Below are positions 35,549 through 44,284 of a stretch of DNA of 64,000 nucleotides, in pieces. Position numbers and translations under genes: made by a program. Source of the DNA: an uncultured Hymenobacter sp. GTDB taxonomy: Bacteria; Bacteroidota; Bacteroidia; Cytophagales; Hymenobacteraceae. Position 1 is the stretch's first letter; each line of letters begins with the position of its first letter. Location of the stretch: contig CAJYPK010000050.1 of assembly GCA_913776615.1 (NCBI GenBank), positions 1-64,000 on the forward strand, read 5' to 3'. The notes under the pieces are model-generated. The model was not told where the DNA came from and searched no databases. It saw only the letters and a program-made list of their open reading frames with translations.

Positions 35549-38500
35549 TTGAAAATCGCTATTCCCCCGAAATACTACCGGCTCGGGCTGCTGGCCGGGC
35601 TGGGGCTGAGCCTGGCTGGCTGCGCCTCCGATAAGTCGCTCGTGAGCCACGCTCTCAACAACGTCGCGGCCCGTGACAACGGCTTCTTCCTGGCCCGCGA
35701 AAAGCTGTGGGCTACCGAGGCTACCCTCTACAAGGGTCGGGGCGACGATTACAACCGGGTGCTGCCCCTCTACCCTACGCTGGACAGCACCACGGTGCGC
35801 GCCACCCGCGCCGACCTCAACGACATTATCAAGAAGGCCTCGCTGCCCATTCAGCACCGCTCGGGCTCCGACTGGACCGACGACGCCTACCTGCTGGTGG
35901 GCTGGTCGCGGTTTTACAAGATGGAGTTCGACGACGCCATCCTCACGTTTAAGTACGTGAACAGCACCAGCCGCGACCCGTTTGCCAAGCAGGAGGCGCT
36001 GATTGGCCTGATGCGCAGCTTTCTCATTACCAAGCAGCTCGACAACGCCAAAGCCGTGTCGGACCTGCTTGACAAGGAAGTGGGCTTGGCCAAGGACGCC
36101 CGCGAGCTGTTTCTGGCCCGGGCCGATTACTACCTGCAAGTAGAGGAGCCGCAGCTAGCCATCACCCAGCTCGAACGGGCCGTGCCGCTCATTCCGGCCA
36201 AGAACGAGCGCTCGCGCACGCGCTTCATCTTGGCGCAGCTCTACCAGGCGCAGGGGCAGGACAAGGAGGCCACCGCGCAGCTCAACGACATTCTCAAGCA
36301 CAACCCGCCCTACGAGCTCGACTTTCAGGCCAAGCTGCTGCTGGGCCAGGTATCGGACCTCGATAAGCAGAGTAAAGAGCGGCTGGATAAGTACTTCGCC
36401 GCGTTGCTGAAAGACCCCAAGAACAAGGAGTACCGCGACAAAATCTATTACGAGATGGGCCGGCTGGCCTACCGCCAGCAGAAGTACGGCGACGCGCTGG
36501 CCCTGCTGCGCACGGCGGCTAAGGTGCCCACGGTCAGCAAGTCGCAGAAGGGCTACACCTACTTATTGGCGGGGCGCATCTACTACGAAAACCTGCGCAA
36601 GTACCCACTGGCCGCTGCCTACTACGATAGCACGGTCCAGGCCATGCCCAAGGAAAACCCGCTGTTCGCCGCCACCAAGGAGCGGGCCGACGTGCTGAAG
36701 GAGTTTGCCAAGCAGTACGTTATCATCGAAACCCAGGACAGCCTGCAAGCCCTGGCCCGCCTGCCCGAGGCCGAGCTCGATAAGCGCCTGAACACCTACG
36801 CCGCCGCCGAGCTCGAAGCCAAGCGCCAGGCCGAGGCCAAGGCCCTCGCTGCCCAGAAGGCGCAGGCCCAAAAGGCGCGCGTTGAGGCCAGCCGCATCAG
36901 CGGCACGCCCAGCGCGCTCAGCGGCAGCCAGCGCGACATCAGCAACCCCAACGCCTTCGATGCGACCGCCGCCGTACCCAGTGGTGCGCAGTGGTACTTC
37001 GATAATCCCACGGCGCTGGGCACGGCCCGGGCCGACTTCATCCGGCTCTGGGGCGACCGCAAGCTGCAAGACAACTGGCGCACCACCCTCACGCCCAGCA
37101 ACTCGCCCAACGCTCCGCAAAACGGCGGCGTACCCGTAAGTCTCACCGGCAACGACCAGACCCGCGTCAATGGTGGTGATGGCACTACCGCGGGCACGCC
37201 CGCCGCCCCGGTTGACCCGCTGGCCGCGCAGACTGCGCTCGTGGCTACTTACCGTCAGAACTTGCCGACCACGCCCGCCCGGCTGGCCGCCTCCAATCAG
37301 CAAGTGGAAGCGGCCATGTACGAGCTGGGTGGCATCTACAAGGAGCTGCTCAAGGAAAAGCAGCGCGGCTACGAAACCTACGCCAGCCAGGTGGAGCGCT
37401 ATCCGCGCGGCGCGCACGCGCCCGACGCCGACTACCTGCTCTACCTCTACTACAAAGACCTGCCCGACCCCGCCAAGGCCGCGCAGTACGCCGCCGCGCT
37501 CCAGCGTGAGTTTCCGACTTCGACCTACGCCCGGCTCATTGCCGACCCACTCTACCGCGAGCACGAGCGGGCGCTGCACAACGCCGTGGCCGCCCGCCTC
37601 GATTCGGCCTTTACGCTCTATAAGGACCAATACTTTACCCGCGCCAAGGCCGCCGTGGCGCGCCTCGAGCAGCAGTACCCCAAGAGTGACCTCACCGACC
37701 GGGTAGCTTACCTGAAGCTGCTGCTGGCCATCCGGACTCAGCCGCCGGTGGCGGTGCGGGCCTCGGTGGCGCAGTTTGCCAAGGATTACCCCGACAGCCC
37801 GCTCGTGCCCCAGGCCCAGGCGCTGGCCGGTGCCTTCCAGAAAGCCGAGGCTGGCCAGCTCACCGGCGCGCTGGCTTCTACCGAAAAGCCCGTTGTGTCG
37901 CAGTTCCGACCCGGCGAAGTGGAGAATCGGATGCGCATCATGTACGCCGACGACGAGTCGCCGTACCAGCCGCTTACGTCAACTCCGGCCCCCGCGCCAG
38001 CGGCCTCCAACGCAAAAGCGACTCCGGCACCTGCTACTTCCGCCGCTGCCATTGCCCAGCCGGCTAACCTGACCAGCCCCGCGCCGGCTCCGACAGGCGG
38101 GCAGCCGGCGCCAGTGGGCCAGCCCGCGCCAGTTCCAACGAATCAGCCAGCTCCGGCCCCAGTCGGTCAGCCAGCGCCAGCTCCGGCCCCAACTGCTGGC
38201 TCACCAGCGCCTTCCAGTCCTGCTCCGGCTACGGTGGCTGCCCCCGCCGTAGCCTACGCTACGCAGCTGAGCGCCGCCCACGCTGTGGTGCTCGTGTACC
38301 CCAAGGGCACCGCTCCCACAGCCGACCTGGCTAGCCAGCTCACCACCTACAACGGCAAATTTTTCCGGGCTAACAACCTGACGGTACAGCCTGCCCAGCC
38401 GCTGGGCACCGATCAGGAAATGGTGGTGGTCCGGTCTTTGCCGGGCGCCAAAGTGGCCCAGAGCTACGCTACCAAGCTGCGTGGGCCGCAATCGCCGCTG

Positions 38501-38623
38501 GCCCGCCTGCGCGGCCAGGGTTACCAAGCCGTTATCATCAGCCTGGCCAACCTAACGCTGCTCCAGGAAACCGGGGGCGACCTCGGCAGTTACCAACAAT
38601 TTTATCAGAAGGTTTACCAATAG
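35549..38623 (+). CDS. porW: type IX secretion system periplasmic lipoprotein PorW/SprE
   Basis: A 1024-aa TPR lipoprotein. The only start compatible with its signal peptide is TTG at 35549, because an in-frame TAA lies at 35528 and no ATG follows until residue 124. The lipobox is LAGC with Cys25. The following NNVAARDNGFFLAREKLW segment matches PorW/SprE, an outer-membrane lipoprotein needed for T9SS secretion and gliding. TPR repeats cover about 100-700, with a charged linker (about 415-470), a Pro/Ala-rich tail (about 810-900, PAP repeats) and an additional C-terminal domain of about 110 residues. Usual relatives are shorter. It precedes the penicillin-binding protein gene. Confidence 0.85.
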   Translation: MKIAIPPKYYRLGLLAGLGLSLAGCASDKSLVSHALNNVAARDNGFFLAREKLWATEATLYKGRGDDYNRVLPLYPTLDSTTVRATRADLNDIIKKASLPIQHRSGSDWTDDAYLLVGWSRFYKMEFDDAILTFKYVNSTSRDPFAKQEALIGLMRSFLITKQLDNAKAVSDLLDKEVGLAKDARELFLARADYYLQVEEPQLAITQLERAVPLIPAKNERSRTRFILAQLYQAQGQDKEATAQLNDILKHNPPYELDFQAKLLLGQVSDLDKQSKERLDKYFAALLKDPKNKEYRDKIYYEMGRLAYRQQKYGDALALLRTAAKVPTVSKSQKGYTYLLAGRIYYENLRKYPLAAAYYDSTVQAMPKENPLFAATKERADVLKEFAKQYVIIETQDSLQALARLPEAELDKRLNTYAAAELEAKRQAEAKALAAQKAQAQKARVEASRISGTPSALSGSQRDISNPNAFDATAAVPSGAQWYFDNPTALGTARADFIRLWGDRKLQDNWRTTLTPSNSPNAPQNGGVPVSLTGNDQTRVNGGDGTTAGTPAAPVDPLAAQTALVATYRQNLPTTPARLAASNQQVEAAMYELGGIYKELLKEKQRGYETYASQVERYPRGAHAPDADYLLYLYYKDLPDPAKAAQYAAALQREFPTSTYARLIADPLYREHERALHNAVAARLDSAFTLYKDQYFTRAKAAVARLEQQYPKSDLTDRVAYLKLLLAIRTQPPVAVRASVAQFAKDYPDSPLVPQAQALAGAFQKAEAGQLTGALASTEKPVVSQFRPGEVENRMRIMYADDESPYQPLTSTPAPAPAASNAKATPAPATSAAAIAQPANLTSPAPAPTGGQPAPVGQPAPVPTNQPAPAPVGQPAPAPAPTAGSPAPSSPAPATVAAPAVAYATQLSAAHAVVLVYPKGTAPTADLASQLTTYNGKFFRANNLTVQPAQPLGTDQEMVVVRSLPGAKVAQSYATKLRGPQSPLARLRGQGYQAVIISLANLTLLQETGGDLGSYQQFYQKVYQ

Positions 38624-38642
38624 GCGAATCCGGAATTAAGCC

Positions 38643-38682
38643 GCAGGCTGGCCTAGTCGCTCCTTTCACCGGGCCAGCCTGC
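38643..38682 (+). terminator. hairpin between porW and the PBP1A gene
   Basis: A perfect 11-bp stem GCAGGCTGGCC/GGCCAGCCTGC with an 18-base loop lies 20 bases after the porW stop. Only a short T-rich stretch follows (CTTATTT), so it may terminate partially. No promoter is evident before the next gene. Confidence 0.5.
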
Positions 38683-38710
38683 CTTATTTCCGCTTCGCCG
38701 CTTTTTTACG

Positions 38711-41068
38711 ATGCCTACCTCCCATTCCTCCCCGGCCCGCCCCACTCCGCCAGTTCGCCGAGGGCCGCCGCCGGCCCGCAAGGGGCGCTTTGAGGCATTC
38801 ACGCGCACTATGTGGGTGCTGTTTGTGGGCGGTATACTGGCCACTCTGCTTTATGTGGGAGCAGTCAGCATCAATTTCATGAATCTCTTCGGGCGCATGC
38901 CCAACCTTAAAACGCTGGAAAACCCCAAGAGCGAGCTGGCCTCCGAGGTCTACTCGGCCGATGGTGTACTGCTGGGTAAGTACTTCCGCGAAAACCGCAC
39001 ACCAGTTGACTACAAAGACTTGCCACAGAGCGTAGTTGACGCCCTCATTGCTACCGAAGACGTGCGCTTCGAGGAGCATTCGGGCATCGATTTCAAGAGC
39101 ATCATGCGGGCCGTGGCCGGCCTGGGCCGCAGCGGGGGCGGCTCTACGCTCAGCCAGCAAGTAGCTAAAGTGCTGTTCAAAACCCGCCCCGGCGAGGCCA
39201 GCAACCTCAACGAGGGTAAGCTCAACGGTGAGCATAAGCTGGGCCTGCTCATCACCAAAACCAAGGAATGGCTGCTGGCCATCCGGCTGGAGCGCAACTA
39301 TACCAAGCGCGAAATCATCCGGATGTACCTCAACACTGTGGACTTCGGTTCCAACGCCTACGGTATCAACACGGCGGCCAAGACGTTCTTTAACAAGAAT
39401 CCTAAGCAGCTGAACACCGTCGAGTCGGCGACGCTCGTGGGCATCGTCAACGCTCCTTCCCGCTTCAGCCCCGTGCTGCACCCGGTGCGCTCGAAGCGCC
39501 GCCGCAACTGGGTGCTGCAACAAATGACCAAGGCCGGCTACCTGCCCGCTGCCGAGATGGTGAAGGATACCGCAAAGGCCATCAAGCTGCACTACAGCGT
39601 AGAAAGCGCCGTGCAGGGGCTGGCCCCCTACTTCCGCACTGAAGTGGCCAAGTATCTGCAAGCCTGGGCCAAGGAAACTGACCATGACCTCTACGCCGAT
39701 GGCCTGAAAATCTACACCACCCTCGACTCGCGCATGCAGACCTACGCCGAGAAGGCCGTGGCCGAGCACCTGGCCTTGCAGCAGAAGTGGTTTACCGCTC
39801 ACTGGAAGGGCCAGCTGCCCTGGCGCGACGAGAGCGGCAAGGTTATTCCGCACTTTCTCGAAACGGCCATGCGCCGTACCCAGCGCTATAAGTCGCTGAT
39901 GGAGCGCTATGAGGGCAATAAAGACTCGGTCAATTACTACCTCAATCACAAGTACCGCATGCCGGTATTCACCTGGCAGGGCGAGCAGGAAATGCTCATG
40001 TCGCCGATGGATTCGCTGGCCTATTACAAGCGCTACCTACGCGCTGGCTTCATGGCGGTTAATCCGCTCAACGGCTACGTGAAAGCCTGGGTGGGTGGCC
40101 CGAACTACAAGTTCTTCAAGTTCGACCACGTGCGGCAGGGCAAGCGCCAGCCGGGCTCTACCTTCAAGCCCATCGTGTACACGGCTGCCATCGACCAAGG
40201 CTATTCGCCGTGCTTCCCGCGGCCCGACGTGCCGACTACCTTCCCCGCCGCCGCTGGCCGCCCGGCCTACACGCCAAAGAATTTCGAGGGTAATTTCTCG
40301 GGGCGCACGTTTACCCTGCGCCAAGCGCTGGCCCGGTCCATGAACTCCATTACCGCCTGGCTGGTGTATAAGCTAGGCCCCGAAACGGTCGTGGCGTATG
40401 CCAAGCGCCTCGGCATCACCTCGCCCATCGACCCAGTACCAGCCGTGGGCTTCGGCGCGTCCGATTGCAGCATCTACGAGCTGTGTGGCGCCTACGGCAC
40501 ATTCGTCAACAAGGGCGTGTGGACCGGCCCCATCATGGTGACGCGCATCGAAGACAAGAACGGTAACGAATTGCGCCGCTTCGTGGCTCCCACCAAGGAA
40601 GCGCTGAGCGAGGAAACCGCTTACGTGATGACCAACATGCTGCAAGCCAGCACTACCGAGCCCGGCGGCACCAGCACCATCCTGCACACCGGCTTCAAAT
40701 TCAACACCACCATCGGGGCAAAGACCGGGACCACTTCCAATTATTCCGATGCGTGGTTTATGGGCATCACGCCCAATCTTGTGTGCGGCATGTGGGTAGG
40801 CGGCGAAGACCGCAGCATTCACTTCCGCACCGGCACCTACGGCCAAGGTGCCCGGCTGGCCCTGCCGCTCTACGGCATCTTTATGAAGAAGGTGTATGCC
40901 GATAAATCGCTGGACATCGACACCGGCCCCTTTCCGCCGCCCGCCGCCCCGCTCACCATCGAGCTCGACTGCACGAAATACAATGGTGGTGGCCAGCTCG
41001 ATACCATTCCCAACGACCAGAAAATGGCCCAGCCCAACCTCGACGACCTCGACGACAAGGACATCTAG
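38711..41068 (+). CDS. class A penicillin-binding protein 1A (transglycosylase/transpeptidase)
   Basis: A 785-aa bifunctional peptidoglycan synthase. It has a short Pro/Arg-rich cytoplasmic N-terminus, one transmembrane helix (about 34-56), a GT51 transglycosylase domain with catalytic E116 (EDVRFEEH) and GGGSTLSQQ, and a transpeptidase domain with S483-T-F-K486, SMN and K671-T-G. It polymerises and cross-links glycan strands at the periplasmic face. The C-terminus is Asp-rich (DDLDDKDI). The TAG stop (41066-41068) is the first codon of a perfect 70-bp inverted repeat that reaches uvrC. Confidence 0.95.
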   Translation: MPTSHSSPARPTPPVRRGPPPARKGRFEAFTRTMWVLFVGGILATLLYVGAVSINFMNLFGRMPNLKTLENPKSELASEVYSADGVLLGKYFRENRTPVDYKDLPQSVVDALIATEDVRFEEHSGIDFKSIMRAVAGLGRSGGGSTLSQQVAKVLFKTRPGEASNLNEGKLNGEHKLGLLITKTKEWLLAIRLERNYTKREIIRMYLNTVDFGSNAYGINTAAKTFFNKNPKQLNTVESATLVGIVNAPSRFSPVLHPVRSKRRRNWVLQQMTKAGYLPAAEMVKDTAKAIKLHYSVESAVQGLAPYFRTEVAKYLQAWAKETDHDLYADGLKIYTTLDSRMQTYAEKAVAEHLALQQKWFTAHWKGQLPWRDESGKVIPHFLETAMRRTQRYKSLMERYEGNKDSVNYYLNHKYRMPVFTWQGEQEMLMSPMDSLAYYKRYLRAGFMAVNPLNGYVKAWVGGPNYKFFKFDHVRQGKRQPGSTFKPIVYTAAIDQGYSPCFPRPDVPTTFPAAAGRPAYTPKNFEGNFSGRTFTLRQALARSMNSITAWLVYKLGPETVVAYAKRLGITSPIDPVPAVGFGASDCSIYELCGAYGTFVNKGVWTGPIMVTRIEDKNGNELRRFVAPTKEALSEETAYVMTNMLQASTTEPGGTSTILHTGFKFNTTIGAKTGTTSNYSDAWFMGITPNLVCGMWVGGEDRSIHFRTGTYGQGARLALPLYGIFMKKVYADKSLDIDTGPFPPPAAPLTIELDCTKYNGGGQLDTIPNDQKMAQPNLDDLDDKDI

Positions 41069-41146
41069 ACCGCAGATTCAACGGATTTAACGGATTTCGG
41101 GGATACGCCCGCCGGCCTGCGGCGGCGGGCTGACTAACTGCTGAGT

Positions 41147-41186
41147 AAATACTACAGGAGGGCTCAAGAGCCCTCCTGTAGTATTT
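41147..41186 (+). terminator. terminator of the porW/PBP1A unit
   Basis: A perfect 19-bp stem (41147-41165 with 41168-41186) and a 2-base centre: AAATACTACAGGAGGGCTC and its inverse. The right side ends in GTATTT. It lies inside the 70-bp inverted repeat. Confidence 0.8.
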
Positions 41187-41212
41187 GGTACCGAACGCTC
41201 CGGCTACTTTTG
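41184..41212 (+). promoter_or_regulatory. uvrC: Bacteroidota-type promoter for uvrC
   Basis: TTTG at 41184-41187 and TACTTTTG at 41205-41212, 17 bases apart, match the Bacteroidota -33/-7 consensus. The -33 box overlaps the end of the preceding terminator hairpin. The start codon of uvrC is about 110 bases downstream, so the right arm of the inverted repeat would be in its leader. Confidence 0.6.
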
Positions 41213-41320
41213 CCAGCCGCCAAACGTTCTACCTACGTACCCACCCCAGCCAGTCAGCCCGCCGCCGCAGGCCGGCGGGCGTATCCCCGAAATCCGTTAA
41301 ATCCGTTGAATCTGCGGTCT

Positions 41321-43132
41321 ATGGCAGCCAAACCCGAACTTCAGGAACAAATAAACCGCCTGCCTCACCAGCCCGGCGTATACCGCTACTTCGACGACGA
41401 AGGCATTATCTACGTGGGCAAGGCCGTGGACCTGCGCAAGCGCGTGAGTAGCTACTTCACCAAGCAGGACCATAATAAAAAGACCCAGCAGCTCGTCAAG
41501 AATATCAAGCGCATCGAGTTCACCATCGTGAATTCGGAATCGGACGCCTTCCTGCTCGAGAATAATCTTATCAAGCAGCACCAGCCCAAGTATAACATCC
41601 TGCTTAAGGATGGCAAAACCTACCCGTATCTGCTGCTGACCAAGGAGCGCTTCCCGCGCCTTATCCCCACGCGCAACAAGCAGCCCGGCGATGGCCAGTA
41701 TTTTGGCCCTTATGCCCACCAGGGCTCGCTCAACGTGCTGCTAGAGCTCATTCGGGCGTTGTACCCACTCCGCACCTGCAATTACAACCTGAGCCCCGAA
41801 AATGTGGCCGCTGGCAAGTTTAAGGTGTGTCTGGAGTACCACATCGGCAATTGCAAGGGGCCCTGTGAGAATAAGGAAGACGAGGCCACGTACGGCCAGT
41901 ACATCCAGCAAATTCGCCAGATACTCGGCGGCGACCTCCGCCTACCCAAACAGTATTTCCGCGATAAGATGACGGCCGCCGCCCAGGAAATGCAGTACGA
42001 GCTAGCCCATCAATTCAAGCAGAAGCTCGACAAGCTCGACGACTTCCAGGCTAAGAGCACCATCGTAAGTGCCACGCTCACCAACATCGACGTCTTCGCC
42101 ATCGCTTCCAATGAAAAGGCTGCCTTCGTCAACTATTTCAAGGTAATGAATGGCAGTATCATCCTTACCCAAAATCTGGAGCTAACCAAGAAGCTAGATG
42201 AAACGGACGCCGAGATTCTGGCTCCGCTCATCATGCAACTACGCCAAGAGTTCGAGAGCGAGGCTAAGGAAGTACTCACCAATGTACCCATCGAAAGTCT
42301 GCCCCTACCTGGCGTCACCTTTACCGTCCCCCAAATTGGCGATAAGCGCAAGCTTCTAGAACTCAGCCTCAAAAACGTGCTCTACGCTCGCAAGGAAAAG
42401 GAGAGTATGAACGAAAAGAGCAAAGATGTAAACGAGGTCCGCATCATGGAGCAAATTAAAAAGGATTTGCACCTGAAGGAATTACCCAAACATATCGAAT
42501 GCTTCGACAACTCTAACTTCCAAGGCGATAACCCGGTGTCAGCGATGGTGTGCTTCCGCAATGCCCGTCCCAGCAAGAAGGACTACCGTCACTACCACGT
42601 CAAAACGGTGGTTGGTCCCAACGATTTTGATACCATGTACGAGGTCATTACGCGCCGTTATCGCCGCTTAGTAGAGGAGGGAGCCAGCCTGCCCCAGCTC
42701 GTTATCGTTGACGGCGGTAAGGGGCAGCTCAGCATGGCCGTAAAGGCGTTGAAAGACCTCAACTTGTGGGGCCAGATCCCAGTCATCGGTATTGCCAAGC
42801 GTTTGGAAGAAATCTACGTTCCCAACGACCCCCTCCCGCTCTATATCGACAAGAAAAGCGAGAGTCTACGCCTCTTTCAGCGCATGCGCGACGAGGTTCA
42901 CCGCTTTGGCATCACCTTCCACCGCAACACCCGCGACGCGGCTACCCTTAAAACCGAACTCACCGACGTAAAGGGCCTCGGCCCTGTCACGGCCGATAAA
43001 CTCTTGAGCAAATTCAAGTCCGTCAAAAAAATCAAAGAACTCAGCGAAGCAGACCTAATCGCTGAAGTCGGCAAGGCCAAGGCTAAAATTCTATTGGCTT
43101 ACTTCAATCAGCCAGCCGATACTGCGGAATAA
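41321..43132 (+). CDS. uvrC: excinuclease ABC subunit C
   Basis: A 603-aa UvrC, which makes the two incisions around UvrAB-marked DNA damage. I start at ATG 41321 because MAAKPELQEQINRLPHQPGVY is the normal UvrC start; the upstream extension is only the translated inverted repeat. It has a GIY-YIG nuclease domain (about 15-95; PGVYRYFDDEGIIYVGKA), a UVR region (about 210-245), the UvrC RNase H-like nuclease domain (about 380-530; ECFDNSNFQG, IVDGGKGQL) and tandem helix-hairpin-helix motifs at the end. Confidence 0.97.
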   Translation: MAAKPELQEQINRLPHQPGVYRYFDDEGIIYVGKAVDLRKRVSSYFTKQDHNKKTQQLVKNIKRIEFTIVNSESDAFLLENNLIKQHQPKYNILLKDGKTYPYLLLTKERFPRLIPTRNKQPGDGQYFGPYAHQGSLNVLLELIRALYPLRTCNYNLSPENVAAGKFKVCLEYHIGNCKGPCENKEDEATYGQYIQQIRQILGGDLRLPKQYFRDKMTAAAQEMQYELAHQFKQKLDKLDDFQAKSTIVSATLTNIDVFAIASNEKAAFVNYFKVMNGSIILTQNLELTKKLDETDAEILAPLIMQLRQEFESEAKEVLTNVPIESLPLPGVTFTVPQIGDKRKLLELSLKNVLYARKEKESMNEKSKDVNEVRIMEQIKKDLHLKELPKHIECFDNSNFQGDNPVSAMVCFRNARPSKKDYRHYHVKTVVGPNDFDTMYEVITRRYRRLVEEGASLPQLVIVDGGKGQLSMAVKALKDLNLWGQIPVIGIAKRLEEIYVPNDPLPLYIDKKSESLRLFQRMRDEVHRFGITFHRNTRDAATLKTELTDVKGLGPVTADKLLSKFKSVKKIKELSEADLIAEVGKAKAKILLAYFNQPADTAE

Positions 43133-43187
43133 GCCAACGTTCACCATCTAAAATTTTAAACCACCCTACTACAAATTATAAGCTCAT

Positions 43188-43223
43188 AAAAAAGGCCTGC
43201 ACTAATTAGCGCAGGCCTTTTTT
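43188..43223. terminator. bidirectional terminator between uvrC and gldN
   Basis: A perfect 13-bp stem AAAAAAGGCCTGC/GCAGGCCTTTTTT with a 10-base loop lies between two convergent genes. It has A- and T-runs on both sides, so it can stop transcription from either strand. Confidence 0.93.
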
Positions 43224-43248
43224 CATCAATCAACTTAGACGAAGCAGC

Positions 43249-44247
43249 TTAGAAGCTCCACAGACTGTATTCGTACTCTACGAGGTCCGAAGCAATCTGC
43301 TGAGCAGCTAGCAAGCCTTCACGCTCGCTACCGTACTGCGTGGCCAGATCATCGCCAGCGGGGTTCGACACCTTGACGATATATGAGTTGAACAACCACA
43401 GTTCAAATGCGTCGGCTAGGTTCTTATGCTGAGCGTCGTTCTGAGCATTAAACCAAATGGCTTGCTGCGGATTGTTGCGGAATACCTTGGCCAGGTCGGA
43501 GTATTTGAACGTAGCAACCGTCTTTTCCAGACCCGAGGTATTGGTTTGCAAAGTAGAAGGCAGCTTCAGCGTCACTGTTTTGATTTGGTGATACATGCGC
43601 GAGCGCTTCTTATCGAAAATCATCTCTTCGGTAAGCTCCATCTGGTAGAGGTCCTTCGGACGATATTCAGCAGTGGTAGGCGGCGGGGGCGGAGGCGGGG
43701 GCGCTACAGCGGTAGTGCTCACCGTCTTGTACACGTACTTCCCATTCTTCTTCACCGGCTTGCCCTTGCTATCCAGCACCTTCACTTTTTTAGTGGCGGG
43801 CGGAGTCGAGGCAATGGGCGCACCCCATCCGTCATTGGCCTGGGTGGCCTTTTTCTTCGGAGTTTTCGAAGCGGGTGCACCCCAGTCACCACCATCAGCA
43901 TCGACGCTAATAGGAGCTTCGATGGCGTACGACATATTCGACGACATCTCCTTGGGAGTAAGGGTCGAAGTCACCGAATCGTTCTTGTAAGCAGTCAGTT
44001 CGCCCCGCTTTACAGCATCGATAATAACCCGGCTGATTTCCTTGCCATCCGAGAACATCGGGCGGTTTTGCTTCTCCCGCAGGTCGATGGCCCGCGTGAT
44101 AGTTTTGCGGAACATCTGGTCGGAAACCGGAATCTGGCGGATGGCCCCCGTCGTAACGGTCGAGGTAGCCTGCTCCTGCGCCCGGCCCACCAGTGCAGCC
44201 AGCAGGGCCGCAGCAGTGAAGGGCAGTGCTTTGAAATAGCGGGTCAT
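43249..44247 (-). CDS. gldN: gliding motility/T9SS protein GldN (PorN)
   Basis: A 332-aa periplasmic protein with signal peptide 1-23. It is the last gene of the gldK-L-M-N operon. GldN forms, with GldK, the outer-membrane-associated ring of the type IX secretion system. Family-like segments include IPVSDQMFRKTITRAIDLREKQN (about 39-61) and the C-terminal part from LYQMELTEEMIFDKKRSRMY onward. A Lys/Pro-rich linker with a run of prolines (about 125-195) interrupts the domain and looks like a lineage-specific insertion. Confidence 0.95.
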   Translation of the reverse strand: MTRYFKALPFTAAALLAALVGRAQEQATSTVTTGAIRQIPVSDQMFRKTITRAIDLREKQNRPMFSDGKEISRVIIDAVKRGELTAYKNDSVTSTLTPKEMSSNMSYAIEAPISVDADGGDWGAPASKTPKKKATQANDGWGAPIASTPPATKKVKVLDSKGKPVKKNGKYVYKTVSTTAVAPPPPPPPPTTAEYRPKDLYQMELTEEMIFDKKRSRMYHQIKTVTLKLPSTLQTNTSGLEKTVATFKYSDLAKVFRNNPQQAIWFNAQNDAQHKNLADAFELWLFNSYIVKVSNPAGDDLATQYGSEREGLLAAQQIASDLVEYEYSLWSF

Positions 44248-44284
44248 AATAGAATTTTTAAAGCTAACGAATTGCCTAATTACC

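Larger units (their letters stand above)
41066..41321. repeat. perfect 70-bp inverted repeat bridging the PBP1A stop and the uvrC start
   Basis: Left arm 41066-41135 and right arm 41252-41321 are exact reverse complements over 70 bases. The left arm starts with the TAG stop codon of the PBP1A gene and the right arm ends on the A of the uvrC ATG. The arms contain the repeated unit AACGGATTT followed by a GC-rich CGCCCGCCGGC segment. The 116-base centre holds a strong terminator and a promoter. Perfect arm identity implies recent origin or active conversion. Confidence 0.92.

Noticed and set aside
36563..37630. 355-codon minus-strand frame inside porW
   Set aside because: Antisense shadow of a TPR/Ala-rich gene, with no motif and no promoter.
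38684..39949. 421-codon minus-strand frame opposite the penicillin-binding protein gene
   Set aside because: The plus-strand product has all PBP1A catalytic motifs; the opposite frame has none.
41210..41320. N-terminal extension of uvrC
   Set aside because: It is the translated inverted repeat; UvrC homologues start at the ATG at 41321.
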